From the NCBI GenBank assembly GCA_026225945.1, contig JAMJFZ010001133.1, positions 18,207,501-18,271,500 on the forward strand: a stretch of 64,000 nucleotides of DNA, read 5' to 3'. The notes beneath the pieces are model-generated. The model was given only the letters and a program-made list of their open reading frames with translations. It made no database searches and was not told the DNA's origin. This DNA comes from Cricetomys ansorgei. Lineage: Eukaryota > Chordata > Mammalia > Rodentia > Nesomyidae. Position 1 is the stretch's first letter. Each line of letters opens with the position of its first letter. Positions 1 to 12,194 of this stretch are shown piece by piece. Both the position numbers and the translations under genes were made by a program.

Positions 1-284
1 TATATGTGTATTTAAACTGCGGTTGCACAATGTGCCCCACATGATCTCAAAATCAGGTTGGACCAGACCTCACCTGGCCAGCTTCTACAGTGCTGGCAGG
101 TCAGTGGGCTTGGAGAATGGATGGGGCCATGACATTCATGCAGAGATGGCTGTCCCTGAGATGGGCTTCCTAGAGGGGGAAAATGAAGCACACAGATTTC
201 TCACAGTAGAGAAAATTATAATCATTTGGCAGAGGGGTAAGGACACTGGAGCACAGAATATGATGTTTAAAGAAACGTGCTAAT

Positions 285-422
285 GTCCTGGCGTTGTGGG
301 GCATACCTACCATCCCAGCACTCAGGAGGCTGAGGCTGGAGGATCATGAGCTCCAGCCCAGCCTGGGCTCCATAATGATAGGGCTACCCTATCTCAGAAA
401 GCAAACAAACCAATAAAAAAAT
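285..422 (+). repeat. B1 SINE, diverged
   Basis: 7SL-derived B1: a degenerate A-box region, then CCCAGCACTCAGGAGGCTGA and AGCCTGGGCTCC, ending in an A-rich tail (CAAACAAACC AATAAAAAAA). Confidence 0.85.
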
Positions 423-504
423 ATAATGTTGTAATAATAATAATACCAATTGAATTACATGTGAAGTTTTAATAGACTAGAAAATCACACAATTTTAAAA
501 CATG

Positions 505-680
505 GGTCCCTATATTTCAGAGCCCTGGGTTCAAACACGAGTCTATCACTTAATCTTGGGAACATTATCCAAACTTCACAAGCCTTGCTTCTTGTTTGTA
601 AGGTGGAGGTGATAGGTTACCGTGGATACTAAATGAGTTATTACATTTAAGTGGTGAAATTAATGTCCTCCATATAACAG
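505..680 (+). repeat. MIR SINE, ancient
   Basis: Typical MIR order: GGGTTCAAACACGAGTCTATC, then TTAATCTTGGGAACATTATCC, a 'cttcttgtttgtaaggtgga' core-like motif, then 'actaaatgagttattacatt'. Diverged, in sense orientation. Confidence 0.65.
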
Positions 681-682
681 GT

Positions 683-1850
683 GTCACAGTAGCTTAGCAA
701 ACACGGTGTGAATTTGAATATAAGCAAATAATTAGGGTGAAAAATATCATTAAAATCAGCCAGATTAAAAGAATTATTTATTCATCTACTCTATAGTATC
801 AAAAAATAACATACACATGCATGCGTGTGTCTTCATACATATGTGTGTGTGCACTGATACAAATACCCCTATTTTATAGCTTACAAGCCAGGGCTGGGTC
901 TAGAATTCAGAGTTTGATTACTTGGCCCCTAATTCAGTACTGGCTGAATGCCCATGCAACCCAAAGAGAGGCTTTGAAAGATTTTTATATTGCTTTGCAC
1001 TTTATGGGGAGACACGCACCAGCCAAGTCCCAGAAGGAAAGATTGAGTGTGGTTCAACAGAAGTTTTTTAGACAGCAGTGGCAAACCAACATTAGACACT
1101 AAAATTAATCTAGTGGGCTGGAACTTCCTTAACAAGAATAGAAGTCTCAGTACAGTGCATATGTCGGGAGAAGCAATTGCCATGCACACCCCTGGGCTTG
1201 CTGGGCAAATCTATTTCTTATAGTGGGTCACTTTTAAAAGTTCCAAACACAGTCTATAGCCCAACCACTTTAAGGCTCCTCTTCATCGGCTGTTACTTCC
1301 TCAGCACCTGCCCACCCAGGACCATTATCAACTGAATCCATTTATGCCATGCTTGTCTTGTTCCCCATTTAGAAGCAGCAGCATCGGCACACTCCCCATA
1401 TACAATGAACACACACAACCAATAAATGCTGGTCAAGTGAACGATACTCGAATTATAGTCCCATACCCAGAAGCCTCAGTCAAGACTCAGTCAAGCCCTC
1501 GATGATGATCTGTTGTTTTATCAACTACTATGATCAGGGCTTTCTGATACCATCTTTCTGATACTGCCCCTCAAGAAGGACCACCATCCTCTGAATGCAG
1601 ATGCAGACACTGGGCTCCAGAAGAGTTATTAAACTTTCCCATGATCATATGTCTGCCAGTATCTCTGTGACCTGATAGTACTTGCCCTGCCCAATCTAAG
1701 AACATGTCTGTATTCTCCTCTGGCCAAAACTGTGGCCTAAGTGGACCTGTGGCCCATTTCTGTGATACCACGAACTCAAGATGAAAGTGTGGGATAATGT
1801 CATTGCAAGGTCCTGGATTCCTGCCTAAATCATTAGAGTTACCTACCCAG
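683..1850. other. Intronic stretch without recognised features
   Basis: No gene, SINE or long repeat recognised. A short CATGCATGCGTGTGT-like alternating stretch lies near 815-850. Small ORFs on both strands have no recognisable domain. Confidence 0.5.
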
Positions 1851-1851
1851 G

Positions 1852-2226
1852 TTTCTTAGTCAGGGTTACTATGGCTGTGATGAAACACCATGACCAAAGC
1901 AACTTGGGGAGGAAAGGGTTTATTTCACTCACAGTTCCATATAGCATTCATCATCAAAAGCAGTGCTGGTAGGAACTCAAGCAGAGCAGAACTTGGAGGC
2001 GGGAGCTGATGCAGAGGCCATCGAGGAGAGTTCTTTACTGGCTTGTTCAGCTTTCTCTTTTATAGAACCCAGGACCACCAGCCCAGGGATGGATCCACCC
2101 ACAGTAGTCTGGGCCCTCCCCTAATTGATCACTAATTAAGAAAATACCTTACAGACAGATCTTATGGAAGTATTTTCTCCTCTCTTATGACTCTAGCGTG
2201 TGTCAAGTGGACATAACTAATCAGCA
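1852..2226 (-). mobile_element. ERVL-MaLR solo LTR (MT/ORR1 group), minus
   Basis: Reads TTAGTCAGGGTTACTATGGC at the left and TGTGTCAAGTGGACATAACT at the right. This is the reverse complement of the rodent MaLR LTR family present six or more times in this window, including the AATAAA-containing region seen as GGTTTATTTCAC. Left and right ends are worn and no clear target-site duplication was found. The subfamily cannot be set without a library. Confidence 0.8.
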
Positions 2227-3019
2227 TCCCAGTCTCACTTCCCAGGGGACAAAGCAATCAAGACACATGTCCCTTTAAAGCCCCAGAGAAGTGGCTAGCC
2301 ATGGCAAGGTGGGACCTCAGAGCATGGCTGTCCTATTTCACCTTATCCAACTTCAGTGACATTTGAGTGACATGAACACATGGGGACTCTCATCAATGAG
2401 AGAGGACTGAGGACATAATGAGACACGTGTCACGCTTCTACGAACCTGGGGTTGGTGCAGACAAGCCATGCCACAGTGTGGCACAGACATGCCTCTACTT
2501 CAAACCCCCCAGAGTTGCAGCAGAAGCTCCAGAGGAGGCAAATGGAAACCTGGTCTGCAGACAGCTACCAGCCCAGAGAGGCTTGCTCAGAGATAGCAAG
2601 ACTGCACAGCAGCCTGGTTGCCCAGTGGTGGAAGGAGCAGGTACATATCATGGAGAGCAGAAGACCAAGCTGCCAGGTGTGAGGGGAAAGCAAATTCTGC
2701 CTCACCCACCCGCAGGCTATTGTCTAAGAAGGGACCTAGAAAGCGCTCCTCGTAACAGGGGCACACTGCCCCTGGTGACCTTTCTCAGTGTCGCAGTACT
2801 GACAAAGCAAGCAGTCTGTAACTTGGCCAAGAGAGCAGGAGAATGGCCAAGAGTCCAAAGGTGCCTGAGAACAGAACACAAAGTCTTTAAAGCATCTATT
2901 AATGTTCAGACAGTGTGATTACTTTGTCCTTTCCTCATCCCCCCTCATATCCATTTCCCTACTCATTTATATACCAACCATTATGTCCATTTATTCACCC
3001 TGACTACCCAAATACTTAT

Positions 3020-3165
3020 CCATCCTAATCATTCACTCATCCATCCTGCCAACATGCCCACTAGGCAAGCCACCCATCCACCCATCCATTCATTCACTCA
3101 ACTATCCATCCATCCACCCTTCTGTGCATCCATCCATCCATCCATCCACCTATGCAGCTATCCAC
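3020..3165 (+). repeat. (CCAT)n simple repeat, interrupted
   Basis: Runs of CATCCATCCATCCATC with CACC and CATT variants, longest pure part about 3128-3150. Confidence 0.85.
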
Positions 3166-4947
3166 CAATTTATCTGTTTATTATTCACACATCATGTATT
3201 AAGCATCAGTTCCATGCCCACCTTAAGGGTCACCTCATTATAGAATACATCCCCAATTGACATAACTAAATTATAATTATCATGTATCCTTCTTAGTATT
3301 TTTGTTTGATATCTGACTTATGCTTACAAGGGTAGTTTGACTATGTCCCCTCTACATAATGGAATTAAATTGAACTAAAGGCGCTAATTGAAATAATCAT
3401 TATGTTACTACTTATTGAGAACTTGTCATGCCTCTGGTTATTGGCTGAGTACTCAAAAGACTCTCAGTCTAGACTTCATAGGCACCTTGTGCTATAAAAG
3501 CAAGGCTGGGGATACCCAGGCCTGTCCATTCCTTGCCTCTGCTCTTGGGAACAGGAGAGAGCTAAGGAGGGGCATCTGTGCTTCATGCACTCCCATTTTC
3601 CTCCTATCTCCAGAATAAAGTGATCCGTTTTCTACCTTTCACAATCATTATATTTCTCCTTCAGGATCCTCAAGGGATTTCCCTGAAGCTTAGCCCTTTT
3701 ACATATAAAATAGAAGCTGAAGGAGCAAAACTGGGAAATGACAAATTTGACCCCCACCAAGTCAACTCCATCTTAACTCACAGGAATTCTAGGGGATTTT
3801 CATCATTGTTGTTTTTGGTTTTTCTTTGCAGACATGACTAAAAGCACTGTTTCCTTTGCTCCTTTATTCCCTCTTAGGAAGGAAGCAGATACTTGGACTT
3901 CCCCAGAGAAAGACAAATCTGCTTCCATCCCTGTGTTTGTATGTGTCTCACCTGAGAGAGACAAACAGGTAAATTCCTTTAGGAGCACTTTCTCTGATAC
4001 TATAATCTGAGGTCCAGCACTCATTCCAGATCCAGACATGACCTATCCCCTGTAACTTCAGTTCTGGACAACCTCAGAGCACCAGCGGGTCTGCAGAATG
4101 GGAAAAATGAGCAAGCCTACAAACTGTTCCCCTTACTGGGATCTTTGTTGAGATCCTGAGCCCCCTTAGCCCCTAGCAGTCCTATTTGGGTCCCAAGTAC
4201 CAGTTCTCCTCCAGCTATCCTCTAGCCATGACTTCCCAGATGGGCTAGGAGGGCCTATGGTCCCAAGAGATGTGTCTAATGTGCACCCACCCTCTTCTCA
4301 CATACCTCACAATGAGTACCTGTGATCCTCAAATTACCAGCCCAAATACCCTAAGACTTCTTCCAGGACCTGGACAGCCCTTCTTGAGTTCACCAGAAAG
4401 CAAATAACACTGTCACTGTGTACAGTCCACATCCAAGACAGCCAAGAGATGGTTCACGGTGGACACGACACAGAAATTCAAGCAGAGACAGACATGTGTG
4501 CACACAAGTTCCCTTGCCACGCAGATTCCAGCCAGGAGAAAAAAACAGAAATAAAAGAAGCAAGTTGCTATTGCAGAAATATGGCATTCATCTTTGCTCC
4601 TTCCCCAACTCCTAAAAACTATGGGTGCCCATTTTTGTTGTCCTGGCATAAAACCTTCACCCTTGGGCTTCCGGCCCCCATAGGCTTTCCCAGGTCTTTC
4701 CATGACCTACATTGGCTACCGCTCCAGTTGTCAGTCATCTTAAAACACAAAACACTGTTCAGATCCTGTCCTCATCTCCACCCAACCTGGGGTGAAAGCT
4801 TCATCAACACAGAACCAAATCTTCCTGTTATCCACAACCTCCTTTCTACCTCAGCACCTCCTTTCCTTTCTCTCTGTACCCAGGTACATAGCCTGGACCA
4901 CACCAGCCTCCAAACCTTTCCTACCTTGCCTCTGTAAAGTACCCAAA

Positions 4948-5036
4948 CCAGACTATTCCATAGCTGGGATACATCCTGCTTCTGGCAAGCCAGACTATTC
5001 CATAGCTGGGATACATCCTGCTTCTAGAAAGCCAGT
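4948..5036 (+). repeat. Two-copy 42-bp tandem duplication
   Basis: Copy 1 at 4948-4989 and copy 2 at 4990-5031, differing at 2 positions near the 3' end, followed by the first few bases of a third unit (CCAG). The high identity implies a recent slippage or unequal-exchange event. Confidence 0.85.
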
Positions 5037-5454
5037 TCTAGGTGCTACCATGTTCAGGTTTGCCTCCTTTTGAGGGTTTCTGTGCCCCAGGGTCTCCCAG
5101 GAAGAAATTAACCAGGTGGCTTTTCTCTCTTCTGTCCTGAAGTCTGCCTATTCCTCGATACCATAAGCCCTTCATGAGAAGGACTACAGCTTACTGTCTT
5201 TGACCCAATACCACGTGTGACACACGGAGAGATAGCAAGAATGAAAGTGGCATCTGAGACTGGAGTTCCTCCCACCCAGTAATCACCACTGAGCCATTAT
5301 AGAAGACAGCAAAGTAAGAGCTGATTTGAGTTCTGAACTCTTTGGAAAAGCCCACTTGGACTCTCAAGAAGAGAGTTGATGGAGTAAGACAGGACAAACA
5401 AACGCAGAGAGAGCATTCACCCTGCACCAGACTTAATCTTGACTGGCTGGGTGT

Positions 5455-5632
5455 TCCCAATATAAAATTCTCAAATATGAAATGCTCCAATTCTGAACCT
5501 TTTTGAACACAGAGATGATGATCAAAAAGTTCAGTTTTGGATGCATTTCATATTTCACATATGTATGAGCTATGCAAATTTCCCCAAATCTGAAACACAT
5601 TTGTACTCAAGCATTTTAGACAAAGCAGACCA
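5455..5632 (+). mobile_element. Tigger-like DNA transposon fossil (candidate)
   Basis: Contains 'gaaatgctccaattctgaac', 'ctttttgaacacagagatga' and 'cccaaatctgaaacacattt', then 'ctcaagcattttagacaa'. This is the alternating 'aatccaaaacactt / aagcatttcggataa' pattern of Tc1/mariner Tigger-derived elements. Diverged, and assigned from memory of the family only. Confidence 0.45.
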
Positions 5633-5720
5633 AGCCCATACTAGGAGAACACTCTCACAATCGTCCCCATTTTACAAATGAGGAGAGACACAGAGAAATC
5701 CCATCACAGATGCAGAGAGT
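5633..5720 (+). repeat. MIR fragment
   Basis: 'cccattttacaaatgagga' followed by 'cacagagaaatccc' matches the MIR 3' core region. Confidence 0.6.
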
Positions 5721-5942
5721 CAGACACAGTGGGGCCACTCCCTCGTCCACTAGAGGAGAGTGCTGACAAGATCAGAGAAGGGTAAAGAAAGGTCTTGCTT
5801 GCATCCCAATCTTCTGAGAGCTGCGCAAGAAATGCTCCAAGCAAGGGCTCTTCTGATTCCTTTCCTCTGCTAATTTCAGGCACACTGAGCACTGACTTGA
5901 AGAGAATCAGCAGAGCCAATGATAAATCTCCCTCTTCTAAAA

Positions 5943-6085
5943 ACCTGCAATGCAGACAACAGAGGGCTACACCTGACCCTGAGCTTTGCTGGTGGCCTTG
6001 CTTAGAATGTCCACTCCAGCTCTAGGAGAAACCGGCACCTCCTGCCCAGCTCTGTCCATAGCTGTGGTCCAGCAAAGGTTCTTCT
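5943..6085 (+). repeat. Diverged local duplication, copy 1
   Basis: Shares the order 'gggctac..tgaccctgagctttg..ggtggccttgc..ctccagctc.aggag..gctctgtcca.agctgtggt.agcaaa' with 6408-6545. By eye about three quarters identical. Small minus-strand ORFs in the two copies end alike (KATSKAQG and KATDKAQG), which reflects DNA duplication rather than a gene. Confidence 0.7.
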
Positions 6086-6119
6086 GTGCTAAACTGATGG
6101 ACCTAAATGTATGTGTCAC

Positions 6120-6245
6120 ATACTTCTGACAACAGCCCCGTGCCAAGGATAATACTGATCTCTCCATTTTACAGATGGGGACACCAAGGCTCTGAAGAAC
6201 AGAACCACATGCCAACACCAGTAGACTATGCGCTGGGAACTCAGA
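6120..6245 (+). repeat. MIR fragment
   Basis: 'ctccattttacagatgggga' then 'caccaaggctctgaagaaca' and 'accacatgcc' is the MIR core. Confidence 0.65.
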
Positions 6246-6407
6246 GCTGTAACTTCCCCAGTCCTTCCTCCAACATGTATTTTCCATCTTTTTGGTTACC
6301 TTTGCATTAGCTCTCTAGAAAATATATGGGTTTAGCAGGAAAGGCTAATTAGAAGTCAGGGTCTATAATTAGCATTATTCACTAATGGGAAAGTTCCCTC
6401 TTCTCTG

Positions 6408-6545
6408 GACCTACAAGGAAGATGACAAAGGGCTACATGTGACCCTGAGCTTTGTCAGTGGCCTTGCCTGTGATGCCCCCTCCAGCTCCAGGAGGGGCTG
6501 GGGCATCCAGCCTTGCTCTGTCCACAGCTGTGGTAGAGCAAACTG
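6408..6545 (+). repeat. Diverged local duplication, copy 2
   Basis: Direct-orientation partner of 5943-6085, about 465 bp downstream. See that entry for the shared blocks. Confidence 0.7.
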
Positions 6546-7199
6546 TGGGTTCCGTATCTGACTCTTGCTGCCACCCTGTGACGAACAGTGGCAATGGCAG
6601 GCAGGAAAACACTGAGTTAGCACACAGGTTAGGGACAGGGGCCCCTGACATTGAGACACCTCCAGTGAATCCCTCAGCATCCTGTCTGTCCCTAAGAATG
6701 GGCAGTTCAGCGAGACCTTGTAGGTTGGATATGTTCCTGGTCCCCAGAGAAGCACATGCCAGCCACTGAGTGTTGGTACCAAGGAAAAGGAGATGGCAGC
6801 AAGAACAAGGCTTCTTAAAGGCCCCAAGGACAGCTGACCTCCTTTGCCGAGGCACGTAGGTTGTATTCCCTCTCAAGGGCAGGCCCCAAGGCTCCCAACA
6901 GGTGCTTAGATGCACAGTAGAAACCAACAGAGCCCTTGGTGATGCCAGCTGCCCCGCTGTTGCCAGCACCATCCGCATCCCTTCTGTGGGCTCTGTAAGG
7001 GGCTCCGCAGTGTGCTCACCACACCCTCAGGAGAAGTGTGTCACAGAGGGTGCCCTCCAGCAGGCCCCAACCCCATCATTCGGCTCTCCTGCTCTGCTCT
7101 TTCCCAAATACAATCTGGGGTAGGAGATGCATCTGATTTCATTTCTCTTGGAGCCAGAGGGAAAAAAAATCCCAGTGTTCTCCCCCTCCCCAATCATAC

Positions 7200-7368
7200 C
7201 GCAGTCCTCTCCTTGGGAGAATTAAATGGAAAGCATGTGAGTCCATGCTGTGGCGAGTAATTATGGGCTCAGTCATCCTACGCTGTTGTCAGGAGTACAG
7301 TGTCCCTCACTTCAGGTTCAAGCTAATTAAGCTCCTTCTCCCACTGCCATCTCCTCCAGGGCTCACTG
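7200..7368. promoter_or_regulatory. Candidate non-coding regulatory element
   Basis: Non-repetitive stretch with clustered homeodomain-type sites (GAATTAAATGG, GTAATTATGGG, AAGCTAATTAAGCTC) and no TE signature. Proposed only from motif clustering; no alignment is available. Confidence 0.3.
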
Positions 7369-7485
7369 ATGAGATTATGGGACCCTGAGCGAGGGACACA
7401 GCCTGTACTGCAGCTGCCCCATCTGTAGGGCAGGCATGCTAGGGGCTAGTGAGACCGAACGATACAACCCACGCTTGAGGCACAG
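7369..7485 (+). repeat. MIR fragment
   Basis: 'gattatgggaccctgagcga' then 'gccccatctgtagggcaggc' and 'ctagtgag' fit a MIR in sense orientation. Confidence 0.5.
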
Positions 7486-9499
7486 CTCTTGGCTCCTCTC
7501 GGAGAAAACTCTGTAAAAATGCTAGTTTACATATCAGGTGCTGATAGGAACCAGATGGGGACACGAGTCACAGCCCGCCTACTGCTGTCAGAGGAGAGGT
7601 CAGGCTAGACTTCCCTAGCACTCAAACGTTCTCCGCAGAGGAACCGTGGTGCAGCCTCCAGGACTACTCCAAGGGGTTTTTCAAACAGAAAATGGGATCC
7701 TTAATTTCTCCTCAGCAGGAGAAAGGGGAAGTCTCCCTGCCAGACTGGAAACTGCTTCTACTGAATGTTTCCTTCCATTAGAGAGAAGAGATTTACATAA
7801 CACAATAGTAGCATCCCTGGCAAGAGAAACCGGGTCAACTGAGCAGCCTACCAGTCTTGGGCATGAGTCACCCAGGGGTAACCAAGAGGTCAGACTCAAG
7901 AGTGGGCCCTGTTAGGCTCTCGCACAGTTGGCCACCTGCTCCCTGGATTCCTTCTGTTTGACACAGAGTGAAATACGAGAACCCTCCAAGGGCTGAGAAT
8001 GATAAGCCCTGTTCCCCTTATCTTACAGGGAAGGCAGAGAAGTGGTCACAGGAGACCGTAGAGACCTTCGTGGTGGACCCGCAGAGGCTGGAGGTCTCGG
8101 TCCCCACACACAGCTTACAAAGAGCCCTCTGGCCACGCCACCATCACTTCAACCTTCTTCCAGGCGGAGGCAGACAGCATCCCATGACTTAAAATAAGGC
8201 TCCGATTCTGTTCCTTGCCTAAAGGCAGACTCCCACACGCCATGGTTTCTGTCATGGGCTACCTGGTTGCATCAAGGGTCCTGTGGCTCTCGTGCTCACT
8301 CATGAAAGGGACTCTGATTCCTTATGTTCCTGAGTCAGAACAAAAGTGGGAACATTCTAAGGCTGCCTTGATCCTTCTCAAAGAGGGAGGAGGAGAAAAA
8401 GGAGGGAGAGAGGACGGGAAGGAGAGACTTGATCATAGATACTGCTGTCCTGCTGCTGGTCCTGTGTAGATGGAAGGCTAACTACTCACCTACAGTTCTC
8501 ATGACAGTGGGAAAGGTGGAGGAGCCATTCCAGGGAGGCTTAGCTTCATCCATCATCTCTGGATGTGCCAGGCTGGGTTCTGCACCAGACCTCGTGCTCA
8601 AGAACTAAAGGCCAAGGTCACCTACAGTATAGTGGAGGACCAAGCCAACAAAAAGTCAACCAACAAATTTGTAATTCAGTTACATTCAGGACCAGTCACA
8701 GGGGTAGAAGTGCTAGGTGCCAGTCTTCAGGTGGGGGTTTTAATGCCTCTGCTCAAGCAAGAGCCTGAGTCAAGACTGCAAGGTTGTGGGCTTGCTAGGA
8801 AAGAAGACTATCCCATCCCTAGCCAAGAATCAGGAAAGTGTGTCCATTTAAATAATAATAACTAGAAATCCCAGAAACATAAAACAATAGGGACATTGAA
8901 AAGTGGAAACAAGCTAGAGGATTAGACCAAGCTAAAGAGAAGTAAGAAGTTCTAACCTCCACACACAGGGAGAGCTGAGAGCTGTGAGCAGAGCTAGGGA
9001 AAGAAGAAGTATAGACTCCTCCCCAGTGGGAAGCAGAGGTCCTCCCAAAGAACAGCTGCCTGTCAATGCTTCACCAGGCTCACCTCAGTCACTCAGTTCT
9101 GTGCCCTGCTCCGGTCATTAAGGATACAGATGGGCAAAGCCAGCTCCTATTTACAGAAGCCTCGTTTTGGAGCCCAGAATCCCAAGCCCCAAGCCTTGAT
9201 CCCCCAGGGAAATGCAGACATACAACACAGAGCCAGGCCTTGCTCTTAACAACCAACTCAGCACTGACAAAGCCCCTGGAGTCACTCCGTGTCTTGTAAA
9301 CTTCAATCATATGAAATGGCCAGATAGTTCCTAAAGGAAACGGGCAGTCCTTCGTGGTACCACACCCTTCTGTCTTCGTGCTGTCATCAAGCAGCTTGTA
9401 GCTTGATATCCAATAGGTCCTAGAAGTTCAAGTACAGGCAGCCAGATTGCTTCCAAACGTTAATGCAACCGCCTAGCCCCAGACACTGTGTGTAGCTTA
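7486..9499. other. Intronic stretch without recognised features
   Basis: No exon, SINE or LTR recognised. A GGAGG/GAGA-rich patch at about 8380-8425 is the only low-complexity part. ORFs of 60-100 aa here lack any recognisable motif. Confidence 0.5.
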
Positions 9500-9509
9500 A
9501 GCTCACATC

Positions 9510-9725
9510 TGTAAAGATCTGCATTTACTCTAGAGTCTAGGCATCATGGCATAATTACCTTATTTTAATTAGCTGTTGTTAATTCCTGTTATTACTGTTA
9601 CCCTTAATTTATTTGACTGCTAAAATGAGGGCATTGGGGAGCTGAAGGAGGCAGTTTGCTCTCTCTTAGCCAACTATTACATCATAGTTTATCTTTTTAA
9701 AGCCAGTTTTAAAAAACAGTGCAAG
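9510..9725. promoter_or_regulatory. Candidate AT-rich regulatory element
   Basis: Dense TAATTA/TTAATT sites ('gcataattaccttattttaa', 'ttagctgttgttaattcc', 'cccttaatttatttgactgc') in unique-looking DNA. It resembles homeodomain-bound enhancers. Motif-based inference only. Confidence 0.3.
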
Positions 9726-9954
9726 CCGATCTAAAAATCTCTAGCTGTAAGGGTTGCGTAAGCAAGTAGTAACAATGAAGAAAGATACCCTAAGATCTTT
9801 TTTCTAAACCTGATAAAAAAAAAATCTCCAAAAGAAATACAACCCATCTGTAGAATATTTTAAAGCATAATTTGTAAGAATAGTTTTAAAATCATCCAAA
9901 TCCCTATAGTCCTACTGTATGAAGGCTGGTATAAATAGTGAGAATAATTAAATA

Positions 9955-10150
9955 GAAGTTGCTATTACTGAACCTTTACTGTTTAATTCTACCCTAAACA
10001 TGACATACATGACTTTACTTAATCCTGATAACAGTGCCAATGCATGGATTTTATTTTTCCCTTAGTAAAGTCAACCCCAGCAAAGTTGAATGCCTTGCTT
10101 ACGTCCACATAGCCTGTGAGTAGCCAAATCAGTACCTGAACCAAGTATGT
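9955..10150 (+). repeat. MIR SINE
   Basis: 'tgactttacttaatcctgat' and 'aacagtgccaatgcatgg', then 'gttgaatgccttgcttacgt' and 'gtagccaaatcagtacctga' follow the MIR order. Confidence 0.6.
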
Positions 10151-12190
10151 GGTTCTAGGACCCGGCTTTAAGCTCCACATGGGCTGTTTCCATGTGTAAG
10201 GAGGAATGGCTTGATCATAGAGCTGCTATGAAGGCTGAGTGACTATATGTCTATTCGTTGGGTATTTTAAACACTGTCAGCTCTTAGTGAATGCCCAATA
10301 AACAGCTGTACGCTGTCTCCAGAAGCATCATCATGATCGTCACTAGCATCAAGCTTTGTGCTAGGGAGCCACAAAGAAGATGGAAAAAAGCAAAAGGGCC
10401 GCAAAGAGTCTGTGGAGATCAGGGAAGAGCCTTAGCATCACCAAACAGTCAACTAGGTGCCAAGATCAATTGGGACGGTCTAAATAATATTCTAAAGGCA
10501 AAAGGAATGAGATGGAAGATGGCAGAAGCAACTGAGAATCCAGCACTGAGCCCCTAGCAGCATGGGAACTCACATTATAGGCTGGGAAGACCTAGAAGGC
10601 AGCAGGCTGCAGGGCCCAGGGCAAGAGATTGAGGTTGTAGGAAGAAGAGAAGCCCAAGGAAAAGAGACTGCACAGGGTGAGTTCTGGGGTTCAGGCACAG
10701 CTGACACATGGCCCAAGTACATCCCCAAAGGGAAGGCTAGACCAGCATGGGTAAGGAAGTATCATAAATGCCTCAGGGTCTCCTGGCTGGCCTCTGTGTG
10801 TCACTTCCTACTTTCCCCTCCAGTCTCAATGGAATTCTGTCTGGTTAGCAAAGCCTCCTTTGACTCCAGACTTGGACTCCAGAGCTGGGCCTCGAGTTAC
10901 CTGCTGTCAGCACTGCTTTGGGTATCAGAGAGGCACCTGCATGCACTGATCTAATCATGTGAGAAATTCCTGATTCCCGCACTAGACCGTGTCATCCATG
11001 AGGGCGAGCAGGCTCTGTCTTGCACTGCTTGTCCCTACAACCTCAGGAGCAGCATGATTCCTGAGGCAGAGGAGCAGGTTGAAAAACTGCTTGAGGAATG
11101 ACTGATGGACGGATGAACCACCAAGTACAGACTATCTTTTCGTGCGCTTGCCAGAGACCAACCATGGTCCAAGGCAACAAAGTTCCCTCTGGAGATGCCC
11201 TCCACCTTCTCCCTATAAACGAAATGGAGAAATGGAGAAAGAATGCGTTATTGATGTATTTTGACATCCTGGGCTAAAAGCTGTTATAAGGGAGGAAAGT
11301 ACTAATAGCCATCATCTCTCAAATTGATATTGCACTGTTTGAGGGCTGAGTCCAAGGACTTCTATAACGAACAGAACGTGCTCCTCTTCCCCCTCTACCC
11401 CTGCCCCTCCTCCTCCTGCCTGCTTCCAGCCGAATGGGGTCTAAGAAAGAACACCAACAGAACAGTGTCACAGCCCACTATAATAAGGATGTGATGGTCT
11501 CACAGGGAGAGCTAGGGGAGTTTAAGGCACCATCGCATACCGAGAACACATGTAGAAAAACCTTTCCCTTCCCAAGCCCAAGAAAAAATACCTCAGATGG
11601 AGCTTTGATAGTAGTTACGGACTACTTCAATTTTCTACAGGCATACCAACAAGTTAGGGAGGCTTTTCTCAGAGAAAGGGGGGTCACCAGCATGCCATTT
11701 CACCCAAGGGAAAGAACTAATCAAATTAGTTTCTAAACAACCATGAAGTTACATCTAATATGATACATCTTCTTTGGGTACGCACACGTATGCATGCATC
11801 ACATACACTCATATAAGCACGTGCACGTGCGCACACACACGCACGCATGCACGCACGCACTTTACCTGAGGAGCACAATGAACAGAGGAGCATTTATCTG
11901 CCAGTAGCTAACAATCACAGTTGAGAACAGGGCAACCTCAAGTGAACCTGTCTTTTCCCTTTTGATCTTACTGCTTTCAGCCGATAAAGTTCATTCATTC
12001 TCCACAAATATCTGTGGACAGCTATTGAAGCCAAAACTACAGCAACAACCAAGCCAGACAAAGATCCTGTTCTGGAAAGTAGACGTTCTTGAGGTGATCT
12101 TGGGATGAAACAATGCCACTGACCATGGAGAGTGGTTATATGACTGACTCAAAGAGATTGAAAATTGAAATAATGCTTGCTGCTATTTGT
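10151..12190. other. Intronic stretch: no gene; short CA/CG-rich alternating tract
   Basis: The 130-aa ORF at 10562-10954 has no recognisable domain. An alternating purine-pyrimidine tract (CACGTGCACGTGCGCACACA-type) lies at about 11780-11862. The rest is unassigned. Confidence 0.5.
11780..11862. repeat. Alternating purine-pyrimidine tract
   Basis: ACGCACACGTATGCATGCAT followed by CACGTGCACGTGCGCACACA and GCACGCATGCACGCACGCAC: long (RY)n with CG steps, a potential Z-DNA former. Confidence 0.7.
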
Positions 12191-12194
12191 TGAC

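Larger units (their letters stand above)
2227..5454. other. Intronic stretch: old repeats and low-complexity only
   Basis: No exon recognised. The 166-aa plus ORF at 2418-2918 has no domain, no conserved neighbour and ordinary intronic composition, and I treat it as chance. A (CCAT)n tract and a 42-bp tandem duplication are listed separately. About 3410-3460 ('ttgagaacttgtcatgcctc') may be an L2/MIR remnant. Confidence 0.5.

Noticed and set aside
2418..2918. 166-aa plus ORF
   Set aside because: No domain, no splice context on the plus strand, ordinary intronic composition. Consistent with a chance ORF.
6433..6978. 181-aa minus ORF in intron 2, same strand as Cacna2d3
   Set aside because: Considered as an alternative exon. 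It lacks convincing flanking splice sites, resembles no alpha2delta sequence and overlaps an old duplicated block.
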